Both the position numbers and the translations under genes were made by a program. A model generated the notes under the pieces. It was given only the letters and a program-made list of their open reading frames with translations, was not told the origin of the DNA and ran no database searches. This document shows, in pieces, positions 35,454 to 44,563 of a DNA stretch of 64,000 nt (positions within the stretch are counted from its first letter, which is position 1; each line of letters starts with the position of its first letter). The stretch is taken from contig NZ_JH719395.1 in the NCBI RefSeq assembly GCF_000271845.1, positions 1,918,146 through 1,982,145 on the forward strand. The letters run 5' to 3'. This DNA is from Rhizobium leguminosarum bv. trifolii WSM2297. Its GTDB lineage: Bacteria > Pseudomonadota > Alphaproteobacteria > Rhizobiales > Rhizobiaceae.

Positions 35454-36605
35454 TCAGAAGCATTCCTTGAAAAGCGCCTTGGTATTTTCGAGCGTCATCG
35501 CAACCGGGTTGCCGCCCGCGCTCGGATCCTCGATTGCCATGGCCGACAGTTCATCGATGCGGTCGGGGGCGATTCCCATCGCCGTCAGCGTCTCCGGCAC
35601 GCCGAGTTCGGCGCGCAGCTTCAATACATAGTCGTAAAAGCCGTCGAAACCGCCCGAAATACCGAGATAGGCGGCGGCGCGGCCGATCTTCTCCTCGATC
35701 GCCTTGCGATTGAAGCGCAGCACCGCCGGCATGACAACCGCATTGGTCATGCCGTGATGGGTGTTGTAGACGGCGCCGATCGGGTGCGACAGCGCATGAA
35801 TGGCGCCAAGCCCCTTCTGGAAGGCGACCGCGCCCATGGCAGCGGCGGCCATCATGTTGGCGCGGGCTTCGAGATCGGTGCCTTCCCTGTAGGCCCGCGG
35901 CAGGAATTCCTTGACGAGCCGCATGCCTTCGAGCGCGATGCCGGCCGACATCGGGTGATAGAAGGGCGAGGAATAGGCCTCCAGGCAATGGGCGAAGGCA
36001 TCCATGCCAGTGCCGGCCGTGATGATCTTCGGCATGCCGACGGTCAGTTCGGGATCGGAGATGACGACGCCCGGCAGGAACTTCGGATGGAAGATGATCT
36101 TCTTCACATGCGTGACGGAATTGGTGATGACGCTGGCGCGCCCGACTTCCGAGCCGGTGCCGGCGGTCGTCGGCACCGCGACGATCGGCGCGATGCCCTC
36201 GAGGCTGGCGCGCGTCCACCAGTCGCCGATATCCTCGAAGTCCCAAACCGGCCGGGTCTGGCCGGCCATGAAGGCGACGCACTTGCCGAGGTCGAGACCA
36301 GAGCCGCCGCCGAAGGCGACGACGCCGTCATGGTCGCCATCCTTGAAGGCCCTGACGCCGGCCTCGAGGTTCTTCTCGTTCGGGTTCGGATCGACATCGG
36401 CAAAGATCGCCCGGCCGAGGCCGGCATCTTCGAGGATATCGAGCGCATTCTTGGTGATCGCCATCGAGGCGAGGCCGCGGTCGGTGACGAGTAGCGGCTT
36501 CTTGATGCCGAGGCTCTTGCAGGCGTCGGCCAGTTCCTTGATCCGGCCCCGGCCGAGCTTGACCGATGTCGGGTAGCTCCAGTTTGCGGTGATGTTGCTG
36601 CTCAT
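35454..36605 (-). CDS. Iron-containing alcohol dehydrogenase (group III)
   Basis: This 383-residue NAD(P)-dependent dehydrogenase has the nucleotide-binding segment FGGGSGLDLGKCVAFM and AVPTTAGTGSEVGRASV. The metal-binding His cluster is in HALSHPIGAVYNTHHGMTNA. It starts with ATGA overlapping the aldehyde dehydrogenase stop, so the two are coupled: an alcohol could be oxidised to its aldehyde here and on to the acid by the upstream gene's product. The substrate is unknown; its place beside a glutamine-synthetase-like ligase suggests amine or amino-alcohol catabolism. Confidence 0.9.
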   Translation of the reverse strand: MSSNITANWSYPTSVKLGRGRIKELADACKSLGIKKPLLVTDRGLASMAITKNALDILEDAGLGRAIFADVDPNPNEKNLEAGVRAFKDGDHDGVVAFGGGSGLDLGKCVAFMAGQTRPVWDFEDIGDWWTRASLEGIAPIVAVPTTAGTGSEVGRASVITNSVTHVKKIIFHPKFLPGVVISDPELTVGMPKIITAGTGMDAFAHCLEAYSSPFYHPMSAGIALEGMRLVKEFLPRAYREGTDLEARANMMAAAAMGAVAFQKGLGAIHALSHPIGAVYNTHHGMTNAVVMPAVLRFNRKAIEEKIGRAAAYLGISGGFDGFYDYVLKLRAELGVPETLTAMGIAPDRIDELSAMAIEDPSAGGNPVAMTLENTKALFKECF

Positions 36606-37987
36606 GCTGTGACTTTCTTCAGGTGGAAAGATTTCGGGCGCGTCAGATTCTGAAAGCCGATGATCGACAGCGAGCCGCCGCGTCCCGTCTCCTTGACGCC
36701 GGTCCAGCAGAGCGCCGGGTCGAGATAGTCTGCGCGGTTCATGAAAACGGTGCCGGTTTCGATTTCGCGGCCGAGCCGCCCTGCCCGTTCGGCATCTTTG
36801 GTCCAGAGCGAGGCCGTCAGCCCATACTGGCTGTCGTTCATCAAGGCGAGTGCTTCCTCGTCGCTCTTCACCTTCATGATGCCGACCGCCGGGCCGAAAG
36901 TCTCTTCGCGCATGAAAGCCATGGAATGGTCGACGTTCACGAGAACCTGCGGTGCGAGATAGGCGCCGCCGTCATCCCCAGGGAAAAGCTTGGGGTCGAC
37001 AAGCGCCTTGGCGCCCTTGGAAACCGCATCGGCGATCTGCTCGCGCACCACCTTGGCGAAGCGCTTGTTCGCCATCGGCCCGAGCGAAGTATCCGGATCG
37101 AGCGGATTGCCGAGTTTGTAGTTCGACACCCAGGCGACCGATTTTTCGACAAAGGCGTCGTAGAGGGACTCGTGCACGTAGATGCGTTCGATGCCGCAGC
37201 AGCACTGGCCGGAATTGTAGGTCGCGCCGTCCATCAGCGTGTCGACGGCCGCCTCAAGATCGGCATCTTCCATGACGTAACCCGGATCCTTGCCGCCGAG
37301 TTCGAGGCCAAGACCGGTGAAGGTGCCTGCAGCGGCCCGCTCCATCGAGCGCCCGCCTTCGACCGATCCGGTGAAGTTGACGAAATTGAAGCTGCCGGCG
37401 GCAATCAGCGCCGACGTCGTCTGATGATCGAGGAAGACATTCTGGAACACGTCCTCGGGAACGCCCGCCTCGATGAAGGCCTGCACCAGCCGCTCGCCGA
37501 CAAGGAGCGTCTGCGAAGCATGTTTCAGAACCACCGTATTGCCGGCCATCAGCGCCGGCGCGATGGTGTTGATCGCCGTCATGTAGGGATAGTTCCAAGG
37601 CGCCACGACGAAGACAACACCATGCGCCTCACGCTCGATGCGGCGCTCGAAACGGTCGCTCTCCTCGACGATGACAGGCGCCAGCGCATCGGCCGCAATC
37701 GAGGCGACATAGTTGGAGCGCTCGTTGAAGCCCTTGTACTCGCCGCCGTACTTGATCGGCCGGCCCATCTGCCAGGCAAGCTCAGGCACGACGACGTCGG
37801 ACATTTCGTTCAGCCGCGCAGCACCCTTCAGCACCAGCTGTACGCGCTCTTCGAGCGGCCGCTTGGCCCAGGCCTTCTGTGCCTTGCGGGCACGCGCCAC
37901 CACGTCCTTGGCGGCGTCGAGCGAAAGCGCCGGACGCTCCGCGTAAACCGATCCGTCGACCGGTGAAATGCATTGGATCATTGCCAT
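36602..37987 (-). CDS. NAD(P)-dependent aldehyde dehydrogenase
   Basis: This 461-residue ALDH-superfamily enzyme oxidises an aldehyde to its carboxylic acid. The catalytic Cys lies in GQCCCG (C262-C264, three in a row), the general-base Glu in LELGGKDPGYV, and the NAD site in VAPWNYPY with VLKHASQT. The start is the ATG at 37987; the frame is open 42 codons upstream into repeat DNA and that extension is not credible. It is cotranscribed with the alcohol dehydrogenase. The gap of about 200 bp to the upstream ligase gene holds repeats. Confidence 0.92.
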   Translation of the reverse strand: MAMIQCISPVDGSVYAERPALSLDAAKDVVARARKAQKAWAKRPLEERVQLVLKGAARLNEMSDVVVPELAWQMGRPIKYGGEYKGFNERSNYVASIAADALAPVIVEESDRFERRIEREAHGVVFVVAPWNYPYMTAINTIAPALMAGNTVVLKHASQTLLVGERLVQAFIEAGVPEDVFQNVFLDHQTTSALIAAGSFNFVNFTGSVEGGRSMERAAAGTFTGLGLELGGKDPGYVMEDADLEAAVDTLMDGATYNSGQCCCGIERIYVHESLYDAFVEKSVAWVSNYKLGNPLDPDTSLGPMANKRFAKVVREQIADAVSKGAKALVDPKLFPGDDGGAYLAPQVLVNVDHSMAFMREETFGPAVGIMKVKSDEEALALMNDSQYGLTASLWTKDAERAGRLGREIETGTVFMNRADYLDPALCWTGVKETGRGGSLSIIGFQNLTRPKSFHLKKVTA

Positions 37988-38034
37988 GATCGATTTCCGT
38001 CCTCGTTTGATCAAAAATTTCGTCGAGGGCCATA

Positions 38035-38174
38035 GCCCCTCATCCGCCTGCCGGCACCTTCTCCCCGCTCGCGGGGCGAAGGGGTTATGCCGCACCGTTT
38101 TCTGAACTATCAAGCGATCCGTGTGGCACGTCCCCTCTCCCCGCGTGCGGGGAGAGGGTTAGGGTGAGGGGCAA
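38035..38174. repeat. Two dispersed palindromic repeats between ALDH and the ligase gene
   Basis: 38035-38082 is GCCCCTCATCCG, CCTGCCGGC, then CCTTCTCCCCGC-TC-GCGGGGCGAAGG. 38132-38158 is CCCCTCTCCCCGC-GT-GCGGGGAGAGGG, followed by TTAGGGTGAGGGGC. Another copy of the first unit lies at 52950-52999 in the opposite orientation. These are typical rhizobial REP-like elements. Confidence 0.8.
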
Positions 38175-38189
38175 GCCCACAAATGCCTA

Positions 38190-39554
38190 TTAGGCTCTTT
38201 CGAAACCCCGCGCCACTTCCCAATCGGTGATGCGGCGGTCGTATTCTTCCTGCTCCCATTCGGCAGCACGGGTGTAATGGTCAATCACATCGTCGCCGAA
38301 AGCTTTGCGCAGCATCGCCGATTCCGTCATTTCGGTCGTGGCTGCGCGTAGCGTACGCGGGATTTCGCGAACGCCCTTGCCGCCATAGGCGTCGCCGACG
38401 AAGGGAGCTTCGAGCTCCAGCTTGTTCTCGATCCCGTCGATGCCGGCGGCAAGCAGCGCGGCGAAAGCGAGATAGGGATTGAGGTCGGAGCCGCCGACGC
38501 GGCACTCGATGCGGATGCCCTTGGTTTCCTCGCCGCAAAGGCGGTAGCCGGCAGTGCGGTTGTCCTTGCTCCAGATCGCTTTGGTCGGCGCGAAAGTGCC
38601 GGCCATGAAGCGCTTGTAGGAATTGATGTAGGGCGCCAGGAAATAGGTGATCTCGCTCGCATGGGCGAGAAGCCCAGCAATATAATTATGCATCAGCGGC
38701 GACATGCCGTATTTGCCGGTATGGTCGAAGAACAGCGGCTTTTCCTCCAGGCTCCAGAGCGACTGGTGGATATGCGAGGAACTGCCGGCAGCATTGTAAT
38801 TCCACTTGGCAAGGAAGGTGATGGCCTTGCCCTTCGACCAGGCGATCTCCTTGCAGCCATTCTTGATGATCGCGTGCCGATCGGCCATGGCGAGCGCATC
38901 GGCGTAACGCACGTTGATCTCCTCCTGGCCGGCGGAAGCCTCGCCCTTGGAGTTTTCGACCGGAATGCCGGCGCCTTGCAGCCCGGTGCGGATTGCCCGC
39001 ATCACCTCTTCTTCCTTGGTGGTCTGGAAGATGTGGTAGTCCTCGTTATAAGCGCTGGCGAGCTTGAGGTTGCGGTAGCCCGAGGCATGCGCCGCCTCGT
39101 AAGTCTGGTCGAACAGGAAGAATTCGAGCTCGGAGGCCATGTAGGCCTTCATGCCCATGTCTTCGAGGCGCTTCACCTGCTTCTTCAGGATCGCGCGCGG
39201 CGAATGGGCGACCTCCTCATGGGTGTGATGGTCGAGCAGGTCGCAGAGCACGAGCGCCGTGCCGTCGAGCCAGGGGATGCGGCGCAGCGTCGAAAGATCC
39301 GGCTTCATCGTATAATCGCCGTAACCCTTTTCCCAGCTCGTCGCCTTGTAGCCGGAGACCGTCTCCATCTCCATGTCGGTGGCGATCAGGTAGTTGCAGC
39401 TGTGCGTTTCCTTCCAGGCGCTCTCGACGAAATATTCCGCCTGAAAGCGCTTGCCCATCAGCCGGCCCTGCATGTCCACCTGGCAGGCCAGAACCGTATC
39501 GATGCGCCCTTCGGCAACATCCTTCCTGAGATCGTCGATTGTGTAGCTGCTCAT
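38190..39554 (-). CDS. Glutamine synthetase family protein (gamma-glutamylpolyamine synthetase-like)
   Basis: This ATP-dependent ligase of the glutamine synthetase fold has 454 residues. The metal and substrate site appears as ASAGQEEINVRY and SSSHIHQSL, and the C-terminal catalytic block is RIECRVGGSDLNPYLAFA. It resembles PuuA-type enzymes that gamma-glutamylate putrescine or other amines more than GlnA: it lacks the GlnA adenylylation-loop context and sits beside a permease and dehydrogenases. The start is the ATG at 39554 with AGGCGGA upstream. The APC permease gene ends 145 bp upstream. Confidence 0.85.
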   Translation of the reverse strand: MSSYTIDDLRKDVAEGRIDTVLACQVDMQGRLMGKRFQAEYFVESAWKETHSCNYLIATDMEMETVSGYKATSWEKGYGDYTMKPDLSTLRRIPWLDGTALVLCDLLDHHTHEEVAHSPRAILKKQVKRLEDMGMKAYMASELEFFLFDQTYEAAHASGYRNLKLASAYNEDYHIFQTTKEEEVMRAIRTGLQGAGIPVENSKGEASAGQEEINVRYADALAMADRHAIIKNGCKEIAWSKGKAITFLAKWNYNAAGSSSHIHQSLWSLEEKPLFFDHTGKYGMSPLMHNYIAGLLAHASEITYFLAPYINSYKRFMAGTFAPTKAIWSKDNRTAGYRLCGEETKGIRIECRVGGSDLNPYLAFAALLAAGIDGIENKLELEAPFVGDAYGGKGVREIPRTLRAATTEMTESAMLRKAFGDDVIDHYTRAAEWEQEEYDRRITDWEVARGFERA

Positions 39555-39699
39555 GATTGATCCGCCTGACATTGGAATTGAGAAGATCGGGGCAACGAAA
39601 TCGCATGCGTTCGGCCGGATGTGGGCCCGATGCCTTTTCGTTGAACCGGTGATGGGGCCGCAGGAGCGGCCCCGCCATTTGAGAGGGAAGCCTCGATGC

Positions 39700-41256
39700 T
39701 TAGTGTTCGCCGCTTTCACCGACGGCAGCTTCTGCCGCAGCGATTTCGGCCTGGCGTTTTGCCACTTCGGCGCCGATCGGCGGCCCCTTGAAGCGCCGGC
39801 TTTCGAAGCCGAACCAGACGATCGCGGTGACGAGGAGGAAGCCGACGGTGATGTAGAGCGCCCATTCGTTCGGCGGCTGGATGCCGAGAACGAAGATCAG
39901 GATCATCGCGATGATCGACAGCACCGCAAAAAGCTTGAAGAGGCCTTCGCCGAGATTCCACGGCCCCATCTTGTCCCACTTCGCCGTACCCCAGGCGAAG
40001 AGACCGAGCGTGATCGGGATCGCGAAGGAGAAGAACAGGAAGATGACGGTGCACGAGACGACGATCGTATAAACGGGCGTGTCGCCGATCGTCACGAGCG
40101 AGGAGCCCCAGACGAACAGGACCGACAGGATCGAGCCGGTCCAGATCGCAGCCACCGGCGTGCGATACTGTGGGCTGACCTTCGACAGCGCTTTCGATGC
40201 CGGCAGGCCGCCGTCACGCGAGAAAGCGAAGATCATCCGGGAGACCGAGGTGACGGTTGCAAGGCCGCACAGCCACTGACTGACCAGGATGGCCAGATAG
40301 AGGATGTCCTTGACGATCGGGTTGACCTGGGTGTCCATCGCCCAGAAGAACACGTTCCAGCCCTGCTTGGCCGCATCGTCCATATTCGGCAGCATCAGCA
40401 CGAACGCGCACAGCATGATATAGCCGAAAAGCGCCGACCACAGCACCGAGGCGACCATGCCGCGCGGCACCGATTCGGCGGCCTTGACCGTCTCTTCCGA
40501 CGTATGCGCCGAGGCGTCATAGCCGGTGATGGTGTAGATCGGCAGCAGCAGACCAAGAAGGAAGACCCAGCTGCCCGAGGTGGACGGCCAGACGTTGCCG
40601 CCGACTTCACCGGAATAGTTGGCGAAGGTGAAGAGACGGCTGATCTCGTAGGAAGGCGCCGCGATCAGGCAGACCACTGCCAGCGCGATCGAGCTCGCAA
40701 AGATCAGATAACCCGAAAAGTCGGTCAGCTTGGCAGTCAAACCGATGCCCATGTGGTTCACCAGCGCCTGCGCGCCGGTGATGACCACCAGGAAGATGAT
40801 CCGCACCGTCGTCGTATCCGTCAGCCCGAGATAGGTGGTGCCGAAGGAGCCCATGAAGAAATAATAGGTGCCGACATTGATGGCGCCGAGCACGGTCACG
40901 AGACCGAGCAAGTTGAACCAGGCGGTCAGCCAGCCGGTGAAGCGGTTGCCGAGAATCGAACCCCAGTGATAGAGCCCGCCGGCCGTAGGATAGGCCGAGC
41001 TGATTTGCGCCATGGCGATGGCGAAGACCAGCGAGATGAAGCATCCCACAGGCCAGCCGATGCCGATGGCGGCTCCGCCGGCGCCGGAAGTCGCCTGCGC
41101 CAGCGAATTGATGCCGCCGGAGAGAATGCAGATGATGGAAAATGAGACCGCGAAGTTCGAGAACGAACTCATGCGTCGTTCGAGTTCCTGGGCATAGCCC
41201 ATGGAATGCAGGATGTGCACATCCTGCTTCTTGTCCAGATCGGTATAGTCCGACAT
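39700..41256 (-). CDS. APC-family amino acid/amine permease
   Basis: This 518-residue inner-membrane symporter has about twelve membrane spans. The consensus N-terminal segment is NFAVSFSIICILSGGINSLAQA, and YPTAGGLYHWGS follows in loop 2-3. It resembles GABA or polyamine permeases of the APC superfamily. With the adjacent gamma-glutamyl ligase it probably feeds an amine pathway (inference). The C-terminus is Ala/Glu-rich and cytoplasmic. Confidence 0.9.
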   Translation of the reverse strand: MSDYTDLDKKQDVHILHSMGYAQELERRMSSFSNFAVSFSIICILSGGINSLAQATSGAGGAAIGIGWPVGCFISLVFAIAMAQISSAYPTAGGLYHWGSILGNRFTGWLTAWFNLLGLVTVLGAINVGTYYFFMGSFGTTYLGLTDTTTVRIIFLVVITGAQALVNHMGIGLTAKLTDFSGYLIFASSIALAVVCLIAAPSYEISRLFTFANYSGEVGGNVWPSTSGSWVFLLGLLLPIYTITGYDASAHTSEETVKAAESVPRGMVASVLWSALFGYIMLCAFVLMLPNMDDAAKQGWNVFFWAMDTQVNPIVKDILYLAILVSQWLCGLATVTSVSRMIFAFSRDGGLPASKALSKVSPQYRTPVAAIWTGSILSVLFVWGSSLVTIGDTPVYTIVVSCTVIFLFFSFAIPITLGLFAWGTAKWDKMGPWNLGEGLFKLFAVLSIIAMILIFVLGIQPPNEWALYITVGFLLVTAIVWFGFESRRFKGPPIGAEVAKRQAEIAAAEAAVGESGEH

Positions 41257-41375
41257 GACTTCCCCCTGTTCACGACCGGCCGCGGGATTGCGGGCCGGTT
41301 CAGTGCCAAATTGCCCGCGGCATTTGCGCCATGCGGACGTTCGCAGTTAGACTGCTCCCTCGGGTCTTCTTTTTA

Positions 41376-42155
41376 TTAGGCGTCCAGGCTTTGCTGGAGC
41401 AGCCCATTTAGATAGTCGGCCATGACCCCTTGGCCGACATCGTCTGCGACGAGGTCGTTGCGGACCTCGATCATCACATTGCGCAAGCCGTTCGAAAGCC
41501 CGTGCAGGATAAGCGTGTGGGTCACGCCGTCCTCGGGCCCGTAAGGCTGGTTGCGTTCCGTCCTGTAAAGCGGCGCCTCGGCCGCAGCCTCCAGCATGCG
41601 GTCGGCAAGCCGGCGGTCCTCATCGTGCAATATGCCGAGTTCGACAGCGCGTTCGCGGCCGTGATAAACCGGCGTGAAGCTGTGGATCGTCACGATGATG
41701 CTGTCTTGCCCCCTCGCCCGGCGATCGCGGATCAGCCCGCGGATGGCGTCGTGGAAAGGAACGTATAGCGCATCGGTACGCGCAAGCCGTTCTTCGGCGG
41801 TCAGATCCTTGTTGCCGGGAATGGCATAGATCTCGCTTGCTTCAGGCATGGCGCCGGGTGAACTCGGCGGCCGATTGCAGTCGTAGATCAGCCGAGAGAA
41901 CCGCTGATAGACGAGCGTCGCATCGAGCCCTTCCGATATGCCGCCGGCGACCGAAAGAGCCCCCGGGTCCCAGGCAATGTGGCTCGATAGGGCTTCGCTG
42001 GGCAGGCCAAGATCGCCGAAATGCTCGGGAAGCGCATTCGAAGCGTGCTCGCAGACGAGCAGCACCGGGCTCCGGCCGCCGACGCGCTCGATCCCGACGC
42101 AATCGCCGTCCGCTTCGCTGAGGATTTTCGGCCCGGCCAGCACCAATGGCGCCAC
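41376..42155 (-). CDS. N-formylglutamate amidohydrolase family protein
   Basis: This 259-residue protein belongs to the FGase family (HutG-like, zinc hydrolase). VLLVCEHASNALPEHFG is the N-terminal hallmark, HIAWDPGALSVA follows, and IVTIHSFTPVYHGRERAVELGIL is the second conserved block. The start is a GTG at 42155 with AAGGG six bases upstream. No hut genes are nearby, so formylglutamate from histidine is not the obvious substrate. In this setting it might hydrolyse another gamma- or N-acylated glutamate (inference). Confidence 0.87.
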   Translation of the reverse strand: MAPLVLAGPKILSEADGDCVGIERVGGRSPVLLVCEHASNALPEHFGDLGLPSEALSSHIAWDPGALSVAGGISEGLDATLVYQRFSRLIYDCNRPPSSPGAMPEASEIYAIPGNKDLTAEERLARTDALYVPFHDAIRGLIRDRRARGQDSIIVTIHSFTPVYHGRERAVELGILHDEDRRLADRMLEAAAEAPLYRTERNQPYGPEDGVTHTLILHGLSNGLRNVMIEVRNDLVADDVGQGVMADYLNGLLQQSLDA

Positions 42156-42182
42156 TCCTATCCCTTAATAAAATCTTTCCAA

Positions 42183-42238
42183 GAAAAGAATTCTTCAGGA
42201 TTTGCGCCCTGTCAAGCGTCGGCTGAAAAATTCTTTTC
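42183..42238. promoter_or_regulatory. Paired dyads between the amidohydrolase and rpiR-type genes
   Basis: GAAAAGAATTCTTC (42183-42196) and GAAAAATTCTTTTC (42225-42238) are inverted copies of each other with one mismatch, and each is itself near-palindromic. Their centres are 42 bp apart, four helical turns. They sit in the divergent promoter region and are candidate sites for the RpiR regulator. Confidence 0.5.
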
Positions 42239-42323
42239 ATGACAGTAGTTGACATGGATTATGACAGCGTTGTTAACTTTGAGTGGGAAAGTGGCGCTAG
42301 ACCATCCCGGGGAGCATAGTTAG

Positions 42324-43196
42324 GTGACAGTTGCGTCGAAGACGGTTTCGGACGTCATACACTCGCATTTCGGGGTGCTGACGCGCGCCGAGAAGCAACT
42401 GGCCGAAAGCCTTCTCGACAATTATCCGGTATCCGGTCTCGGCAGCATCACCACCATCGCGGAGAATGCCGGCGTTTCGACGCCGACCGTCGTGCGCATG
42501 GTGCAGAAGCTCGGTTTTAAGGGTTATCCTGACTTTCAGGCGCATCTGCATCTGGAAGTCGAAGCAACGATCTCCAACCCGATCGCCAAGCATGATCGTT
42601 GGGCCCAGAACGCGCCTGGCACTCATATCCTCAACCGTTTCGCCGATGCCATCATGGGCAATCTGCGCCAGACGCTAACCGATCTGGACACCGCCACCTT
42701 CGACAGCGTCGCCGCACTGCTGTCGGACCGCAAGCGCGGCCTCTATTTCGTCGGCGGCCGCATCACCGGCGCGCTTGCCGAGTATTTCTTCACCCACATG
42801 CAGGTGATTCGGCCGGCGACGACGCTGCTGTCGTCGAACTCCAGCAGCTGGCCGCAATATGCCCTCAACATGAATGCCGGCGACATCCTGATCATCTTCG
42901 ACATCCGCCGCTATGAGCAGGAGATGGTGAGCCTTGCCACCGCCGCCCGCAAGCGCGGCGCCGAAATCGTCGTTTTCACCGATCAATGGGGCTCGCCCGC
43001 AGCCAAACTGGCCCGGCATGCCTTCCGCGTTCGGATCGAGGCGCCGTCGGCTTGGGATTCCTCCGTCGTCACCCTCTTCATCGTCGAAGCCTTGATCGAA
43101 GCTGTTCAGAATTCGACATGGGACGAGACGAAGGAGCGCATGAAGACGCTTGAGGGCCTGTTCGAACAGACCAAGCTTTTTCGTAAACCGGGCTAG
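42324..43196 (+). CDS. RpiR/MurR family transcriptional regulator
   Basis: This 290-residue regulator has an N-terminal HTH_6 domain (about 1-80; LGSITTIAENAGVSTPTVVRMVQKLG) and a C-terminal SIS sugar-isomerase domain (about 125-260; LYFVGGRITGALAEYF, ILIIFDIRRY). RpiR proteins respond to phosphorylated sugars or to organic intermediates. The gene is divergent from the amidohydrolase/permease/ligase group, with paired dyads in between. It is also upstream of the ABC transporter genes, so either may be its target. It starts at GTG 42324. Confidence 0.88.
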   Translation: MTVASKTVSDVIHSHFGVLTRAEKQLAESLLDNYPVSGLGSITTIAENAGVSTPTVVRMVQKLGFKGYPDFQAHLHLEVEATISNPIAKHDRWAQNAPGTHILNRFADAIMGNLRQTLTDLDTATFDSVAALLSDRKRGLYFVGGRITGALAEYFFTHMQVIRPATTLLSSNSSSWPQYALNMNAGDILIIFDIRRYEQEMVSLATAARKRGAEIVVFTDQWGSPAAKLARHAFRVRIEAPSAWDSSVVTLFIVEALIEAVQNSTWDETKERMKTLEGLFEQTKLFRKPG

Positions 43197-43387
43197 GAGG
43201 ACAAGACTAAAACAGAAGAAAAACGGGGATGGATTTTCGCGAAAACAGGCAGCGCCGTCGCAAATAAAACACGTGTCGCAAACGCCTGCTATTCATAGCA
43301 AAGTTAAGGTCATCCACCCGTCACACAAGCTTCATGTAAGCTGATTAACAGCATCGCCAGACACTGAAAACCCGAAGGAGAACAACA

Positions 43388-44491
43388 GTGATCTCTAACA
43401 TTTCTCGACTTCTGTCGCTCTCTACTGCGATGATCGTGGCTTCGACCGCGATTGCCGCCGCCGAGCCGAGCGCTGAACTGATCGCCGCCGCCAAGAAGGA
43501 AGGCACGCTGACGACAATCGCTCTTCCGCACGACTGGTGCGGCTATGGCGATGTCATTGCCGGCTTCAAAGCCAAGTATGGCCTCGAGGTCAACGAACTG
43601 AACCCGGATGCCGGTTCGGGCGACGAAGTCGAAGCCATCAAGGCCAACAAGGGCAACACCGGCCCGCAGGCTCCCGATGTCATCGACGTCGGCCTCTCCT
43701 TCGGCCCGTCCGCCAAGAAAGACGGCCTGATCCAGCCTTACAAGGTCTCCACCTGGGATTCCATTCCGGATAGCGCCAAGGATGCCGAAGGCTACTGGTA
43801 TGGCGACTATTACGGCGTTCTCTCGTTCCTCGTGAACAAGGACCTCGTCAAGGAATCGCCGGCCGACTGGGCCGACCTGAAGAAGAGCGACTATGCAAAC
43901 ACCGTCGCCCTCGCAGGTGACCCGCGCACCGCCAACCAGGCTGTCCAGGGCGTCTATGCCGCTGGTCTTTCCGCATCCGGCGGTGACGCAGCCAAGGCTG
44001 GCGAAGAAGGTCTGAAGTTCTTCGCCGAACTCAACAAGGCCGGCAACTTCGTACCGGTTGTCGGCAAGGCGGCTCCGTTCGCACAGGGCTCCACGCCGAT
44101 CATCGTCGCCTGGGACTACAACGCCCTCTCCTGGGGCCAGAGCCTCAAGGGCAATCCTCCGTTCGAGGTCGTCGTTCCGAAGACCGGCGTCGTTGCCGGT
44201 GTTTACGTCCAGGCCATTTCGGCCTTCGCTCCGCACCCGAACGCTGCCAAGCTCTGGATGGAATACCTCTATTCCGACGAAGGTCAGCTCGGCTGGCTGA
44301 AGGGCTATTGCCACCCGATCCGCTTCAACGATCTTGCCAAGAACAACAAGATCCCGAAGGACCTGCTCGACAAGCTGCCGCCGGCAGCAGCCTATGAAAA
44401 GGCTGTCTTCCCGACGCTCGAAGAACAGGCCGCCGGCAAGGAAGCCATTACTAAGAACTGGGATTCCGTCGTCGGCGCCACCGTCAAGTAA
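43388..44491 (+). CDS. ABC transporter periplasmic substrate-binding protein (family 1)
   Basis: This 367-residue secreted protein has a signal peptide (about 1-25). The mature part begins AEPSAELIAAAKKEG and includes ALPHDWCGYGDVIAGFKAKYG and VIDVGLSFGP. It resembles the thiamine/iron/aminophosphonate/polyamine-type binding proteins (SBP_bac_1/6). GTG is the start, with AAGGAG ten bases upstream. The permease and ATPase genes follow. A hairpin with a T-run after this gene probably limits read-through so that the binding protein is made in excess. Confidence 0.88.
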   Translation: MISNISRLLSLSTAMIVASTAIAAAEPSAELIAAAKKEGTLTTIALPHDWCGYGDVIAGFKAKYGLEVNELNPDAGSGDEVEAIKANKGNTGPQAPDVIDVGLSFGPSAKKDGLIQPYKVSTWDSIPDSAKDAEGYWYGDYYGVLSFLVNKDLVKESPADWADLKKSDYANTVALAGDPRTANQAVQGVYAAGLSASGGDAAKAGEEGLKFFAELNKAGNFVPVVGKAAPFAQGSTPIIVAWDYNALSWGQSLKGNPPFEVVVPKTGVVAGVYVQAISAFAPHPNAAKLWMEYLYSDEGQLGWLKGYCHPIRFNDLAKNNKIPKDLLDKLPPAAAYEKAVFPTLEEQAAGKEAITKNWDSVVGATVK

Positions 44492-44503
44492 CCCCTGATC
44501 CCG

Positions 44504-44532
44504 CCTCCCCGCCTCAGGGCGGGGAGGTTTTT
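44504..44532 (+). terminator. Intra-operon hairpin with T-run after the binding-protein gene
   Basis: CCTCCCCGCC (44504-44513) pairs with GGCGGGGAGG (44518-44527) and is followed by TTTTTC. It lies between the binding protein and the first permease gene and would act as a partial terminator or stabilise the 3' end of the upstream message. Confidence 0.8.
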
Positions 44533-44563
44533 CTTACTCCGACGCCTCAGGATGAGCTTTTCC

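Noticed and set aside
39553..41145. A 530-codon plus-strand frame opposite the APC permease
   Set aside because: Highly charged shadow of a membrane protein gene; no ribosome site.
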